Notes: a model not told the origin generated them from the letters alone. Counted from the first letter of the stretch, positions 16,134 through 27,471 are shown. The stretch: 47,772 bases of DNA from an uncultured Pirellulaceae bacterium (GCA_905480235.1 CAJQPP010000065.1:1-47772), one strand, 5' to 3'. Numbers and translations: made by a program.

Positions 16134-19100
16134 CTAAGGGGTTTGAGACAGGCTGATGACGCCATCAACGGGTTGCAGGTCTTGGTGGCTCGTTTCGGCG
16201 CCGTCCGGCCAACGCACCTTGGCACTTTGGATCTTTCCACCGACAAAGATCTCTTGTGGAGATTGGCTGAGATAACTGCCACCTCCGTCGATCGAGCGTG
16301 TCAACATCTCACCATTGTCCAATGTAAAGACCACACGGGTGCCAACCAACGAGGGAACTCGATCGAGGGGTTGGAGTTGGACTCGCACAAAGTTGCCAGC
16401 CATTTCATTTTGAAATGCCTTGGGTTGTCGATCGTTGATCGTGACCACGAAATCAGGTCGAGCGTCGCCATCGAGATCTGTCACGACCAATGCGGCGGCA
16501 TCATTGCCGACCACCAAGCCGCTTTGATCAGGCCATACTGGTGCGAAATCTCCGCTACCGTCACCGAGCAACAACAAGGATACACCACCATCAAAGTTTC
16601 CGGTTTCTCTTTGTGGTCCATGAAAATTTTGCACCACATAAAGATCCAAAAACCCGTCAGCATTGACGTCGGTAAGTGCGGATCCAAAAACGGGACTGGC
16701 TTGCACCACCCGGGGTAGTTTGCGGAATTCAAAGGTCGGAATACCTTTTTCGCCCTGGTTGATCAGCACGCCGGAATCGAGGCTGTTAACTTCGAATTTA
16801 TCGGCGTCTTCCAAACCATTTTGGGAGTAAATTTCAACCAGCTCACTAATCGCAAAGTCATGATAGGTCGGCAGTTTTTCCTTGATCGTGGGCATGGCGT
16901 CACTCGTGCATCCCAAGCCTCGTCGCGGTAGACATTTGCCGTTTTCATATTTGGCTTCGACGATCTGCAGCTTGCCATTATTTTCGAAATCGCCAAAGTA
17001 GATCAGTTCGGGTTTTTGAGGAGTGGCAGAATACTTCGTATTCAAGCCGCAGTTGCCGATCACGTAATCCATATCCCCATCGTTGTCGATGTCGCCCGCC
17101 GAGACGCTGTTCAACCACCCCAGACGGTTGGCCAACCCGGCTTGCTCCGATACGTCGCTCAGAGAACCATTGTCGCTGAGCCAGAGCCGCACGGGACCCC
17201 AGTCCTGTGTGACAACCAGGTCTAACCACCCGTCGTCATTGGCATCTGACCAGACGGCGGAGGTAACCATACCGGCGTTCTTCAAACCCGGTGCCACATC
17301 GTCCGTCGCTTCGACAAACTTGCCACCTTCGTTCAACAGCAAGGTCGAATCCGGCGTAGTGGGATAGGCGCCTACCGTTAAACGCGAGCCAATGAAAAGG
17401 TCGACATCGCCATCGCGATCAAAATCGGCAGGCGCGACCACGGAGCTGCTATTTCGGAGATCGGGCAAGCGATCTTGGGCATCTTCAAACTCGCCGGAGC
17501 CATCGTTCAGATATAAGCGATCGCGAAGTGTTTCCGCGCCAGGGTTGCACTCGACCCCTCCACTAGCGACGTACAGGTCCATGTCGCCGTCGCCATCAGC
17601 GTCAAAGAAAGCGGCACCCATATCTTCGCAATTGGAGTCTTTGTTAAATACGGTTTGCGGTTTGATTTCGAATTTACCGTTACCGTCATCTATCAAAAGA
17701 CGACCCGGTCCGCCGGCAGCCTGTCCCATGTAAACATCCATGCGACCGTCGTTGTTGACGTCGGCCCAAGCCATGCCTGATCCCAGTTGCGAGTGCTTGT
17801 TGGGCAGCAAGGGCTCCCGCTTAAAATCGTCATACAAGATTTCGTTGTGCTTGAAAGCATCCAGCGCGGAGCTCTCCTCGAAAAGGGCTTTGGTTTTACT
17901 TTGCGAGGCCAAGGCAGCGGGGACCGCGCCTTTTTCTGTCACGACGTAACGCTCGTTACATTTCAAATTTTCAAAAGTCTGCGTGATTCCAGAGGGCCAA
18001 CGAATTGTGGCTTTACTGATACTGGTTGCCTCGCCGGTACCAAAATGAGCCACCACTTCGCTGGAAGACATGAAACCTCGACCTGCCGCCATCCAACGCA
18101 TCTGGGAACCCGATGCCTCATCCACGGTCACATCAATGCGAGCCCCGATTCCTTGCGCATTGCTGGTTCCGCCGAGTAACTGAAATTGGATGGAGTTGCC
18201 AGCTTTGACGTCATTGCGATACACCCGGATCGGTTCGTTAAATCCGTTGACAACGAGGTCCAAGTCACCATCGCCATCAAGATCCCCCGAGGCCGCTCCA
18301 GTGCTGACTCCCAAATGATCGAGTCCCCATGTTTTACCAACGTCTTCAAATTTAAGGTCACCCGTGTTTCGATAAGCGCGATTCTCCAAAGCATAAACAG
18401 GCTTGTCTATCCAAAACTGGATTTGTTCCTCTTTGCCAAGTTGCTTCAAGCGAATCTCGTCTTTGTAATCGCCGTTGTACCAGTCGCGCGACATGCCGTT
18501 GGTGAAATAGACGTCTTCCCAACCATCGTTGTCAAAATCGTCGAACTTGACCGTCCACGTCCAGTCCGTCTTGGCCAGTCCGGCCAAAAACGCGACTTCC
18601 ATGAACCGTGTAGTGCCGCTGTTCAGGAAAAGACAGTTCCGCACGTATTGGGGGGGCGTCGGCCAATTCAAAAACCAGGCGGTGCTGTCGGGACCGCTCA
18701 TACCGCCCATCGATAATTTATCGCGGTAATGGTTAGTGCCTGCCATGTCGGTCGCGAAATAATCCATGCGGCCGTCATTGTTAACGTCTGAAATATCGGA
18801 ACCCATGGAGAACCAGGGTGAATGGGGGATCGAATCAACCATCACGTTCGTAAAGGTGTATTCACCCAAGTGATTTTTGCCGTTGTTGCGATACAGCAAA
18901 TCGGCGCCCTTAAAATCATTGGCAACGTAAAGATCCGGCAACCCGTCGTCGTTGTAATCCCACCAGTTGGCGGACAGACCCAGGTGTGCTATTTCTCCGA
19001 TTTTGGTTTCCCGGGAGACGTCCGTAAACTTGTCTCCATCATTACGGAACAAATGGTCAAACTCGCCACCCGGTTCATGGATGGTTCCCTTATCCGGGTG

Positions 19101-19928
19101 TTGCATCAGGTAGAAAGATTCGCGGAACTTAGGATTCAAATTCACCCGACCCGCACCGTCACGAAACGTGACGGATTCGTTGGGCATGGCGTCTTGGCGT
19201 TTTGTATCCAAGCGATTGGTGACGAGATACACGTCCAGATCCCCATCGAGATCGTAATCCGCGTAGGCGGCGCACACGCTGGCCCCGTCGTAATCCAGTC
19301 CCCACTCCTTGGCCTGTTCCGAAAAGTGACTGCCCTTGTTGATGTACAAACGATTGGGACAGCCGTAACCGTAAACGTAAATGTCCAAAAGTCCGTCACT
19401 GTTGAGATCAACAAATGCGGCACCCACGCTCCACATATCGGCAGGGTTAATGCCAACCTTTTCCGTCACATCTTCAAATTTCAAATCGCCGAGGTTGCGA
19501 TAAAGGCGACCGCCGTCCTTTTGCCCGGTCACGTAAACATCAGGGCGACCGTCGGCATCGTAATCCCCGATGGCGACGCCGTGGGCAATGAAGGAGGTTC
19601 CGAATGCGGCCGAGTTCAGATCGTCGACATCCCATTGGTTGAAATAATCGATTCCCGAATCGGCGGGGCTAACTTCGATGAATTTACCAGCCTGGTTTTC
19701 ATTGCGGTGAAACGGTTGACCCTGAATTGCTGGCAGGTCAACCAATTTGGCTTGCCGCGCCGCAATTTGGGAAGCATTGGAAACGGCCTTGGTGCCAGCG
19801 GTCTCTGGGGCGATCGTGCCGCTAACACGCGGCTTTTTCTCTGCGGGTTGGCAACCCACCAGTCCCAGGATTAACACAAGACAGAGGGCGGGAAATTGCC
19901 AATGCAGCAATTGGTTTGTCTGAGGCAT
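16134..19928 (-). CDS. Large FG-GAP/VCBS lipoprotein with ASPIC-UnbV domain (CRTAC1-like)
   Basis: A 1264-residue exported lipoprotein. The lipobox is LVGC with Cys26. The body has many calcium-type FG-GAP repeats of the form D-x-D-x-D-G-x-x-D (for example DYDADGRPDVYV, DLDGDGDLDLVV, DADGDGDMDLYV) in two blocks, about 90-560 and 690-1160. An ASPIC/UnbV domain lies near 575-665 (GARIDVTVDE, ATIRWPSGITQTFENL), and a second, weaker one ends the protein (GTRVVFTLDNGE, KVRWPDGAETSH). The protein therefore looks like two propeller-plus-UnbV units joined head to tail. Homologous planctomycete proteins are surface-exposed and probably bind calcium and glycans or protein partners, but a defined function is not known. 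Confidence 0.9.
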   Translation of the reverse strand: MPQTNQLLHWQFPALCLVLILGLVGCQPAEKKPRVSGTIAPETAGTKAVSNASQIAARQAKLVDLPAIQGQPFHRNENQAGKFIEVSPADSGIDYFNQWDVDDLNSAAFGTSFIAHGVAIGDYDADGRPDVYVTGQKDGGRLYRNLGDLKFEDVTEKVGINPADMWSVGAAFVDLNSDGLLDIYVYGYGCPNRLYINKGSHFSEQAKEWGLDYDGASVCAAYADYDLDGDLDVYLVTNRLDTKRQDAMPNESVTFRDGAGRVNLNPKFRESFYLMQHPDKGTIHEPGGEFDHLFRNDGDKFTDVSRETKIGEIAHLGLSANWWDYNDDGLPDLYVANDFKGADLLYRNNGKNHLGEYTFTNVMVDSIPHSPWFSMGSDISDVNNDGRMDYFATDMAGTNHYRDKLSMGGMSGPDSTAWFLNWPTPPQYVRNCLFLNSGTTRFMEVAFLAGLAKTDWTWTVKFDDFDNDGWEDVYFTNGMSRDWYNGDYKDEIRLKQLGKEEQIQFWIDKPVYALENRAYRNTGDLKFEDVGKTWGLDHLGVSTGAASGDLDGDGDLDLVVNGFNEPIRVYRNDVKAGNSIQFQLLGGTSNAQGIGARIDVTVDEASGSQMRWMAAGRGFMSSSEVVAHFGTGEATSISKATIRWPSGITQTFENLKCNERYVVTEKGAVPAALASQSKTKALFEESSALDAFKHNEILYDDFKREPLLPNKHSQLGSGMAWADVNNDGRMDVYMGQAAGGPGRLLIDDGNGKFEIKPQTVFNKDSNCEDMGAAFFDADGDGDMDLYVASGGVECNPGAETLRDRLYLNDGSGEFEDAQDRLPDLRNSSSVVAPADFDRDGDVDLFIGSRLTVGAYPTTPDSTLLLNEGGKFVEATDDVAPGLKNAGMVTSAVWSDANDDGWLDLVVTQDWGPVRLWLSDNGSLSDVSEQAGLANRLGWLNSVSAGDIDNDGDMDYVIGNCGLNTKYSATPQKPELIYFGDFENNGKLQIVEAKYENGKCLPRRGLGCTSDAMPTIKEKLPTYHDFAISELVEIYSQNGLEDADKFEVNSLDSGVLINQGEKGIPTFEFRKLPRVVQASPVFGSALTDVNADGFLDLYVVQNFHGPQRETGNFDGGVSLLLLGDGSGDFAPVWPDQSGLVVGNDAAALVVTDLDGDARPDFVVTINDRQPKAFQNEMAGNFVRVQLQPLDRVPSLVGTRVVFTLDNGEMLTRSIDGGGSYLSQSPQEIFVGGKIQSAKVRWPDGAETSHQDLQPVDGVISLSQTP

Positions 19929-20213
19929 GGGGATTACGTGCGGAATCTAATAATGAATGTCGTAAAAATTAAAGGCCTACAAACCATACGGATCTGGCAG
20001 TGATTCAGATCTTCACAGCCTTGAGATGGTTGGTTTTCTTGGGAAATAAGCCATCTAAGTATACCCGGGCTTTACAAAAAGCGTCAAACCAATTGAGTAT
20101 CTGTGGCGGTGTCTGAGCAAGCCAAGGGGCCGTTAGTTTTCAACCGGCGTGCGACAGGCTATCGTGATTTAACTGATAAGCCGTGATTTGACCGATTAGG
20201 GGAGCCTTAATAG
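19929..20213. promoter_or_regulatory. Divergent intergenic region between FG-GAP lipoprotein and PHP gene
   Basis: About 285 bases with genes leaving in both directions, so two promoters are expected. A weak inverted pair AGATGG/CCATCT sits at about 20023-20055. The PHP gene has GGGGAG some nine bases before its ATG. Nothing else is recognisable. Confidence 0.35.
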
Positions 20214-21626
20214 ATGATGTGGACCAAGACGATTTCCTCACCGTTGCTGGTTTTGCTGGCTGGATTAGCCGTTTGGGGATGGAGCGACCCGCCCACAGCA
20301 AAAAGAGTCGCCACGGAAAAGCAGGACGTTTCCGGTGTTACCGTGGGGCTTTCGCCTGCCCCCTCGGATGCAGCCTGGGAAGCTGCTAAGCCGTGGCAGG
20401 ATGGATCGGCAGAATCGGTCACGCCAAAGTGGTACCGAGGTAATCTGCATACCCATTCGTTTTGGAGCGATGGTGACGATTTTCCAGAGATGATTGTTCG
20501 TTGGTATGCTGACCAGGGATATCACTTTTTGGCACTCACAGACCACAACATTCTTTCTCGTGGTGAAAAATGGATGTCACTGGACACCGTCGAAAAAAGA
20601 TCCGGGGGACAGGAATGTATGGAGAAATATCAAACGGCATTTGGGGATGACTGGATCCAAACGCGTGAATCTCAGAGCGACAAACAAGTGCTGCTCTGTT
20701 CTTTGGAACGCATTCGCGAACGGTTCGAAAAGGAAGGTGAGTTCCTTTTGATCGAGGCGGAAGAGATCAGTGATTCAGTAAATGGAAAACCGATCCACAT
20801 GAACGCGTCCAATCTTGAGCAACTGCTTCGACCGACAGGTGGAGCGAGCGTGCGGGAAGCCATTGATTCTAATTTACGTGCGGCTGCGGAGCAGGCAGAA
20901 CGCACAGGCCGGCAAATTCTCGTGCACTTAAACCATCCCAATTTTGGTTGGGCAGTGACGGCAGAGGACCTAGCGGCGGTCACGCGGAATCGTTTCTTTG
21001 AAGTCTACAACGGCCACCCTGGCGTCAACCATAATGGCGATGCTAACCGACCTTCGATCGAACGTATGTGGGACATTGTCAACACGCTGCGAATTGACAA
21101 ATTTGATGTCTTGCCACTTTTTGGCCTGGCGGTCGATGATTCCCACAATTACCACGGCAAACCGGGTGGCAGTCATCCCGGACGAGGTTGGGTTTGTGTC
21201 CGTGCCGATCAATTGAACGCAGAGCAACTTATCGGAGCCATGCAGCGAGGTGATTTTTATGCCTCCAGTGGTGTCGAGTTAAAGGCGCTGCAATTTAATA
21301 AACAAAACCAAATCCTTGAACTGGAAATTGTCCCTGCCGCAGGCGTCACTTACCAAACGCAATTTATTGGCACGCGAAAAGGTTACGATACAAAAACCCA
21401 ATCGAAAAAAGATGCGAATGGCAAACCAATGCCGGGAACAAGGGCCTATTCCGCTGACATTGGCGAGGTGTTGGCAACCTCGGATTCGCTGAACCCAAAG
21501 TATCCGTTAAAGGGTGACGAGCTTTACGTCCGAGCGGTCATCACAGCCAGTGGCGATCACCCGGACCCCTCGTTTGCAGGTCAAAAAGCACAAGCCTGGA
21601 CCCAGCCGGTGGGGTGGGAAAAGTAA
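20214..21626 (+). CDS. Exported PHP-domain metal-dependent phosphoesterase-like protein
   Basis: A 470-residue protein with a short N-terminal hydrophobic segment (SSPLLVLLAGLAVWGW) consistent with export. The PHP core starts near residue 74: GNLHTHSFWSDGD gives the first metal histidines H79 and H81, LALTDHNIL gives the next D-H pair, LLIEAEEIS gives Glu, and later LVHLNHPNFGWAV, VYNGHPGVNHNGD and LAVDDSHNYHG give the remaining histidines. PHP proteins hydrolyse phosphate esters or nucleotides; the exported, extended forms of Planctomycetota are uncharacterised. The last 130 residues after the PHP core form a beta-rich extension. It stands alone. The start may be either of two adjacent ATGs. 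Confidence 0.85.
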   Translation: MMWTKTISSPLLVLLAGLAVWGWSDPPTAKRVATEKQDVSGVTVGLSPAPSDAAWEAAKPWQDGSAESVTPKWYRGNLHTHSFWSDGDDFPEMIVRWYADQGYHFLALTDHNILSRGEKWMSLDTVEKRSGGQECMEKYQTAFGDDWIQTRESQSDKQVLLCSLERIRERFEKEGEFLLIEAEEISDSVNGKPIHMNASNLEQLLRPTGGASVREAIDSNLRAAAEQAERTGRQILVHLNHPNFGWAVTAEDLAAVTRNRFFEVYNGHPGVNHNGDANRPSIERMWDIVNTLRIDKFDVLPLFGLAVDDSHNYHGKPGGSHPGRGWVCVRADQLNAEQLIGAMQRGDFYASSGVELKALQFNKQNQILELEIVPAAGVTYQTQFIGTRKGYDTKTQSKKDANGKPMPGTRAYSADIGEVLATSDSLNPKYPLKGDELYVRAVITASGDHPDPSFAGQKAQAWTQPVGWEK

Positions 21627-21673
21627 GGTCCCGATTTGCAACCGTCGCCGCCGAGGCACACCCCAGCGGTGAA

Positions 21674-22015
21674 TTAAGCGGTGTCGGTTGCAGGCTTGTC
21701 CCAAAATACCGCTAACCAAATCGTCTGTGGATTTTCTGAGGTAGAGACGACGCGGTGTTTTTGATGCGGCTCGATGTGCAACCAGCCACCGACCTGCAAG
21801 GGCACCTGACGGCCGTCCTCAAAAGCCACAACGGCCGCACCTTGCACCACGAGTACGAATTCATGTTCATGCTGGTCGTACCAAAATCCAGGCGGTGAGG
21901 ATTGCCCGGTCGAAATAATCCGTTCGATCCGTAAGGGACCCGATTGGACCAGGGTTTGGAAAATTTCCTCTTGGCAGTCACCCATCAGGTCACGCAGTAA
22001 ATCGCCATTTGTCAT
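21674..22015 (-). CDS. Small cupin-domain protein
   Basis: A 113-residue single-domain cupin without a signal peptide. The first metal motif is DQHEHEFVLVVQG (H49, H51, E52) and the second is IEPHQKHRVV (H84, with H87). The length fits small cupins that bind a metal and often act as isomerases, dioxygenases or sensors; no substrate can be named. It lies 65 bases upstream of the coiled-coil secreted gene's stop on the same strand. An 8-bp inverted pair TGCAACCG/CGGTTGCA (21637-21644 and 21685-21692) flanks its 3' end but has a long loop and no T-run. Confidence 0.85.
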   Translation of the reverse strand: MTNGDLLRDLMGDCQEEIFQTLVQSGPLRIERIISTGQSSPPGFWYDQHEHEFVLVVQGAAVVAFEDGRQVPLQVGGWLHIEPHQKHRVVSTSENPQTIWLAVFWDKPATDTA

Positions 22016-22080
22016 TTTTACCTGTCGATTCTAGTTGCGCCATTTGGAAAGCAGCAGGCATGCAGAGCAAAAGACACGGG

Positions 22081-22695
22081 TCATTGCTGGCGATCATCAG
22101 AGTCCCGTCGGATACGTTGAACCTCTTCGCGTAGTTGATCCAAAGCACGATTTAATTCGTTAATCGCTCCAAGCACTTCGCGACGAAATGGATCCTCGTT
22201 GGTCGTCGCTCCGCGATCCGCCACGGGGCGATCACGCCTCTGATTCTGCATGCGTCGTTCCAGTTGCTCTATTTGTTCTCCAACCTGGTCCGCCATTTCC
22301 TTGGAGCCGGCTTCCATCAGGTGTTTTCGAGCAGCTGCTAGGTGTTCTAAACGTCGGTGAGCCTCTGCCATTTCGGGTCGTTCTTGGTGGCGCTGGGAAA
22401 TGCTATTCAGGCGGTTTTGATTCTCGACGATGGCAATTTGCAAATCCTCCCTTTCTCTTTCCATCTCGAGAGCCTGCCTTTCCCGCCGCCGCAGTTCGAT
22501 ACGCGGACTTGGGTTTTGCTCGTGCCGTTCGCGTTGCAGTTGCTCGCGAGCAGAATGCAAGCTCTCAAGCTCTCGGTGGAGCGTTTCGATCCGCGATTCC
22601 ATTTCCGCGCGAGCGGGGCCCGGTCGTTCTTGCCCCTGCACGGGGAAAGCTATTAGGAGAGGTAAAAAAAGACTCAACGCGATGGGAATTCTCAT
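22081..22695 (-). CDS. Secreted coiled-coil protein of unknown function
   Basis: A 204-residue protein with a signal peptide (IALSLFLPLLIAFPVQG). The mature part is almost entirely charged helix, rich in Glu and Arg, with heptad-like patterning in two blocks (about 30-145 and 165-200) split by a basic, Pro/Asn-containing link (RPVADRGATTNEDP). No enzyme motif is seen. It resembles other planctomycete periplasmic coiled-coil proteins only in style, so I make no functional call. It is a single gene with no obvious partner. Confidence 0.75.
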   Translation of the reverse strand: MRIPIALSLFLPLLIAFPVQGQERPGPARAEMESRIETLHRELESLHSAREQLQRERHEQNPSPRIELRRRERQALEMEREREDLQIAIVENQNRLNSISQRHQERPEMAEAHRRLEHLAAARKHLMEAGSKEMADQVGEQIEQLERRMQNQRRDRPVADRGATTNEDPFRREVLGAINELNRALDQLREEVQRIRRDSDDRQQ

Positions 22696-22803
22696 GGATC
22701 GTTCTCTTGGATGCGAAAAGGAAAGGGGGTGTCTTACCGATTATGGCATGCCGTGGGCTGGCTTTAACAGCAAAAAATAAAATCGAGCACAGTTAGAAAT
22801 TTA

Positions 22804-24222
22804 TCAAACAATCAAGTCATGTAAAACGCGCCCGTGTACATCGGTCAGCCGATAATCCCGACCTTGAAATCGCCAGGTGAGCTGTTCGTGATCAAGTCCC
22901 AACTGATGCAGGATCGTGGCATTCAGATCAAAGACTTCCACGGGATTTTCCGTCACGTTGTAGGAGAATTCATCGGTTTTCCCGTAAGTCATCCCAGGCT
23001 TGATGCCGCCTCCCGCCATCCATATGGAAAAATTGCGCGGGTGATGATCGCGACCGTAAGTCATGTCGGTAAATTTGCCTTGGCAATAAACGGTGCGACC
23101 AAACTCGCCACCCCACACAACCAGCGTGTCATCTAACATGCCACGTTGTTTAAGGTCCTGAATCAAAGCCGCAGAAGCTTGATCCGTATCTTTGCATTGC
23201 TTTGACATGTGATCGGGCAGATCATTGTGTTGATCCCAGCCCATATGAAATAGCTGGATAAAACGTACATCTCGCTCGGCCATTTTTCGAGCCAGTAAAC
23301 AATTGCGAGCATAGGTGCCCGGTTTCCGCACGTCTGGTCCATACATCTCCAAGATATGTTCCGGTTCATCGGAAATATCTGTCAACTCGGGCACTGCCGT
23401 TTGCATGCGAAATGCTAACTCGTATTGGGAAATCCGTGTTTGAATTTCAGGATCGCCAACTTGGGTACTTCTAATTTGATTGAGGCTTGAAATATCGTCC
23501 AACATTTCGCGACGTAATTGCGTGGTGCACCCCGCCGGATTATCTAAATACAGGACGGGTTCCTGACCGCCGCGTAGCTTGACGCCTTGGTGTTTGCCGG
23601 GCAAAAAACCGCTGCCCCAGAGGCGATCATAGAGCGGTTGCCCGGCAGCACGTCCAGTGCCACGGGAGACCATGACAACATAAGCCGGCAGGTTTTCGTT
23701 GGCGGTCCCTAATCCATAGGCCACCCAAGCGCCCATGCTGGGCCGCCCCGCCAGCTGAAAACCCGTTTGGCAAAATGTGATGGCGGGATCATGATTGATC
23801 GCATCGGTTTGCATGGAATTAATAATGCACAAATCATCGGCGACCTTTGCGGTATAAGGCAGAAGTTCGCTTACCCATGCTCCGGATTTCCCATGTTGAT
23901 TAAACCGAAATTTCGAAGGCGCAATGGGAAAGCTTTTTTGGCCGCTGGTCATTCCCGTTAGACGCTGCCCTTGGCGAATCGAATCGGGGAGCTCGGTCTT
24001 TTGAATGTCAACTAAATTTGGTTTGTAATCAAAAGTCTCCAGTTGAGACGGAGCGCCGGACTGAAACATGTAAATAACCCGCTTGGCTTTGCCCGCGGGA
24101 CGGGTCAGCCCGTGTTTGGGTTTGTCTTGCAACGCCTTCACAGCGAAGGCGCCAAGTCCAATCCCACTGCTTTGAACAAACTGGCGTCGATTCAATTGTT
24201 GTGCATATTTTAGAATGTTCAT
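22804..24222 (-). CDS. DUF1501 family protein with Tat-like signal
   Basis: A 472-residue exported protein. The N-terminus has a twin-arginine segment ([18 protein letters not shown]), as is usual for DUF1501. Family marks include [18 protein letters not shown], the [16 protein letters not shown] block, [16 protein letters not shown] and [25 protein letters not shown]1501 proteins have an alkaline-phosphatase/sulfatase-like fold, but their activity is unproven. It follows the DUF1549/DUF1553 gene by 25 bases on the same strand, the classic planctomycete pair, so the two are very likely co-transcribed and act together in the periplasm. Confidence 0.93.
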   Translation of the reverse strand: MNILKYAQQLNRRQFVQSSGIGLGAFAVKALQDKPKHGLTRPAGKAKRVIYMFQSGAPSQLETFDYKPNLVDIQKTELPDSIRQGQRLTGMTSGQKSFPIAPSKFRFNQHGKSGAWVSELLPYTAKVADDLCIINSMQTDAINHDPAITFCQTGFQLAGRPSMGAWVAYGLGTANENLPAYVVMVSRGTGRAAGQPLYDRLWGSGFLPGKHQGVKLRGGQEPVLYLDNPAGCTTQLRREMLDDISSLNQIRSTQVGDPEIQTRISQYELAFRMQTAVPELTDISDEPEHILEMYGPDVRKPGTYARNCLLARKMAERDVRFIQLFHMGWDQHNDLPDHMSKQCKDTDQASAALIQDLKQRGMLDDTLVVWGGEFGRTVYCQGKFTDMTYGRDHHPRNFSIWMAGGGIKPGMTYGKTDEFSYNVTENPVEVFDLNATILHQLGLDHEQLTWRFQGRDYRLTDVHGRVLHDLIV

Positions 24223-24247
24223 GCTGTAAGCCGTCGGGTAACGGCAA

Positions 24248-27200
24248 CTACTCCTTAGTGATGACTTCGTCGAGATTCAGGATGACGCTACAAACCGAGG
24301 CGTAGGCCGCCAGTTCGACATGCGAGAGTGTCGCTTCAGGTGCGGATTGGCCCACTTGAATGTAAGCCGTGGCGGTTTCTGGCTGGGCCGCAAATCGGGC
24401 CGCATATTTCTGGTAGGCGGCCTCTAAAACCTGCAACTCCTGTGGCGTCGGCAAACGACAGGTGGCTTTTCGAAAGGCGGATTTCAAGCGGGCAATGTGA
24501 TCGCTATTGTTCTGCATTACATCGCTGGCCAATGCCCGCGCGGCTTCCACATAGGTGGGATCATTTAACAATGCCAACGCCTGCAACGGTGTGTTTGTGC
24601 GGTCCCGTGACACAGCACACAAATCCCGTCCCCCACCGTCAAAGGTCGTCATCGTTGGATGCGGAACGGTCCGCTTGCGATAGATGTACAGCGAACGCCG
24701 GTAAAGGTCTTCATCCTCGGCTTGTTGATAAGCAGGCTCACCAGCGCCGCCAGCGAGATCGGCCCAAAGCCCGGCGGGTTGGTAGGGCTTGATCGAGGGA
24801 CCTCCAATCCGATCCACCAGCAACCCACCGATGGCCAACGCATTATCACGAAGTGACTCCGCAGGCAACCGAAAACGCGGGCCTCGAGAGAGCCAACGAT
24901 TTTCAGGATCCGAGATAAATGCCTCACCAGAAGCTCGTGATTGTTGCCGATAGGTAGCGCTGGTGACCATTAATCGTTGGAGCGCTTTGACGTCCCAACC
25001 GCTGCGAACAAATTCTGTCGCCAACCAATCCAATAACAGAGGATGGGAAGGGGCCGAGCTTTGCACACCAAAATTCTCAGGCGTGTCCACAAATCCGATC
25101 CCAAAAATCCGACCCCAAAAATGATTCACGGCCACGCGCGCTGTTAAGGGGTTGTTTCCATCGACTAACCATTGGGCCAATTCCAGGCGATTGCGTGGCG
25201 ATTGATCGGTTTTGAATAAGGCAGGTATGCCCGCGGAAACGGGTTGTTGGGAATCGGGTTGATCGTATTGTCCACGCAATAAAACGAAAGCTTGACGCGG
25301 TTCAGCCAGCTCTTTCATCACCATGGTTGTAGGCATCTGGTTCTTTATTTGATTTCGCTTTGACTCAGCTTGACGAAGCTGGGCCAGCTCATCCACCGTT
25401 TGGAAATACAGGGAGAGATCGTCGATCTCTTGGCGTTGAACTTCCGAGAGTGGAGGCTCCGTTGCCTGAACTTGGCGAGACAGCGTGGCTTGAAATAACT
25501 CCTCCACGGCGACTGCCGAAAGATCCTTTTCCCAGATGCGAAAGTCAGAGATCAAACCGGAGAAGGGAGTCGTTTGAGCCCGGTTACCCAGCCATAACGG
25601 GTGATCGGTGACGGTCGTGCCATTCAAGGAGTCACGATTAACCGCCACGGGTACTGTTTGACCGTTCAGATAGACTTTGATGTCTGCTGCTTTTCCGGGC
25701 GCCTGAACCGTGACTACTACGTGAGTCCATTGATTTTTTGGCAATGGCATGCGCGTGGTTAGTTTCGTGCCGTTGCTCGGCCAATCGTGGATCAAATGGA
25801 CGTTAATACGTCCGTTTGCCATGATTAATATATCGAAGCCCCGATAGGCTGATGCTTCGTCCATGCGACTGACAATGGCACCGAATTGGGTCGGCTTCAC
25901 CCAGGCGCTCACGGTGAAGTTCTTCGCGGCATCAAAATCAAAAGTAGAACCCAGCGCCAAGGGTTGATTGGTTTCGCCTGTCAGGGAAACGGCTCGCCCG
26001 AGTGCGGTTTGTTTGAGGAGACCGGCAGCGCGTAAAGAATCCTCGGTCGATTTTACCATGGCCGGTTTCGTTGCTTTGTCAGAGACCAAAAAAGCGCATG
26101 CTTCGTTTGGCAATGGTGCTGAATCGTCCGTTGGTTGACTTAGGTCGGATGGCCAGTTTTTCTGTGACTGGGACGCTTTTTGTTTTTTTTGCGCGAGTGC
26201 TTGTTGGGCTTCCGAGACAAGTATTTCAGCGTCGGCTAGTTGGCTTTTGAATTGATCTGTCGGAACGGAAACAAGCGGACCGGCATTGCCGCGCCGCTCG
26301 GTGTACACACCCTGTTCGTCGACGTTGTAAAAATAAGAAAAGAACTGGTAAAATTCGCGCTGTGAAATCGGATCGTATTTGTGGTCGTGACATCGAGCGC
26401 AACCCATTGTCAGACCAAGAAATACGGTTGAGGTGGTTTCTACACGATCAACGACATTTTCCACCAACCACTCTTCGTTGATGGAACCGCCTTCGGTGTT
26501 GGAGCGATGGTTACGGTTAAAACCGGTGGCAATTTTTTGTTCCAACGTGGCATCGGGTAGCATATCGCCCGCCAGTTGCTCAACGGCGAATTGATCATAC
26601 GGCATGTTTTCGTTGTAGGCATTAATCACCCAATCTCGCCAGAGCCACATGCTGCGGCGAAAATCATTCTGATAGCCATTCGTATCGGCGAACCGCGCGG
26701 CGTCCAACCAAAAAGTTGCCATGTGTTCACCATACTGGGGCGCGGCTAATAAACGGTCGACTAGTTTTTCGTAGGCCTGTGGATCGTCGTCCTGCAGAAA
26801 CGCTTCGACCTCTGCGGGTGCGGGTGGCAGCCCAATCAAGTCGAGGTAAAGACGTCTTATCAAAGTGGTTTTGGCGGCTTCCGCTGATGGCGCGCTGCCG
26901 CGGGTTTCCAGCTGAGCGATGACAAATTGATCAATGGGATTCCGTACCCAAGATGGGTTTTGAACCTTTGGCAATGGCGGCCTTTGAGGAATCTGAAACG
27001 CCCAATGCCCCTGCCATTGGGCTCCTTCGGCAATCCAGCTTTCCAATAATTTAATTTGGGCTGCGGTAAGCGGCTTTTTGGCTGCCGGCGGCGGCATCAA
27101 CTCGTCGGCATCATGGGATCGTATACGCCGCACCATTTCGCTGGCCGCCAGGTCGCCAGCCACGATCGGACGGTCTCCGGAATCGGCCTCTCCGAGAGCG

Positions 27201-27382
27201 CTGGCTTGATCGTCCAATCGAAATCCACCCTCCCGTGTCGCGGCATCGGGGCCATGGCAGGTAAAGCAATGATCGGCCAGAATGGGACGAATGTCCCGGG
27301 AAAACTCGACGGTTTCCTGCGCAGCGATGGGAGCGATATTTAAGCATCCCCAAGAGATCAGGTAAAACAGAAATTGTTTCAT
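24248..27382 (-). CDS. Planctomycete cytochrome protein: PSCyt1, DUF1549, LamG, DUF1553
   Basis: A 1044-residue exported protein. The start is ATG 27382, which begins a signal peptide ([20 protein letters not shown]); the frame is open 17 codons further upstream. The order is PSCyt1 with a CFTCH haem motif ([20 protein letters not shown]), DUF1549 ([34 protein letters not shown]), a second haem-like [14 protein letters not shown], a LamG domain ([14 protein letters not shown] to [15 protein letters not shown]) in the middle, and DUF1553 ([39 protein letters not shown]). DUF1549/1553 proteins are expanded in Planctomycetota and are thought to take part in extracellular polysaccharide attack or electron transfer; this is not proven. 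It is the first gene of a pair with DUF1501. Confidence 0.93.
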   Translation of the reverse strand: MKQFLFYLISWGCLNIAPIAAQETVEFSRDIRPILADHCFTCHGPDAATREGGFRLDDQASALGEADSGDRPIVAGDLAASEMVRRIRSHDADELMPPPAAKKPLTAAQIKLLESWIAEGAQWQGHWAFQIPQRPPLPKVQNPSWVRNPIDQFVIAQLETRGSAPSAEAAKTTLIRRLYLDLIGLPPAPAEVEAFLQDDDPQAYEKLVDRLLAAPQYGEHMATFWLDAARFADTNGYQNDFRRSMWLWRDWVINAYNENMPYDQFAVEQLAGDMLPDATLEQKIATGFNRNHRSNTEGGSINEEWLVENVVDRVETTSTVFLGLTMGCARCHDHKYDPISQREFYQFFSYFYNVDEQGVYTERRGNAGPLVSVPTDQFKSQLADAEILVSEAQQALAQKKQKASQSQKNWPSDLSQPTDDSAPLPNEACAFLVSDKATKPAMVKSTEDSLRAAGLLKQTALGRAVSLTGETNQPLALGSTFDFDAAKNFTVSAWVKPTQFGAIVSRMDEASAYRGFDILIMANGRINVHLIHDWPSNGTKLTTRMPLPKNQWTHVVVTVQAPGKAADIKVYLNGQTVPVAVNRDSLNGTTVTDHPLWLGNRAQTTPFSGLISDFRIWEKDLSAVAVEELFQATLSRQVQATEPPLSEVQRQEIDDLSLYFQTVDELAQLRQAESKRNQIKNQMPTTMVMKELAEPRQAFVLLRGQYDQPDSQQPVSAGIPALFKTDQSPRNRLELAQWLVDGNNPLTARVAVNHFWGRIFGIGFVDTPENFGVQSSAPSHPLLLDWLATEFVRSGWDVKALQRLMVTSATYRQQSRASGEAFISDPENRWLSRGPRFRLPAESLRDNALAIGGLLVDRIGGPSIKPYQPAGLWADLAGGAGEPAYQQAEDEDLYRRSLYIYRKRTVPHPTMTTFDGGGRDLCAVSRDRTNTPLQALALLNDPTYVEAARALASDVMQNNSDHIARLKSAFRKATCRLPTPQELQVLEAAYQKYAARFAAQPETATAYIQVGQSAPEATLSHVELAAYASVCSVILNLDEVITKE

Positions 27383-27471
27383 GGTAGGCGCGATCCAACA
27401 GAACGGTAACATCGTGACCTTACTTGATGGCACGAATCACAGGCGTTAATTGTAATGCGAAAGGTCGATCC

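Noticed and set aside
18822..19874. 350-codon plus-strand open frame
   Set aside because: It lies opposite the FG-GAP lipoprotein and its sequence is Val/Ile-rich without domains; long antisense frames are expected over Asp/Gly-rich repeats.
21637..21692. 8-bp inverted repeat TGCAACCG/CGGTTGCA as a terminator
   Set aside because: The loop is 40 bases and there is no T-run; it is probably chance.
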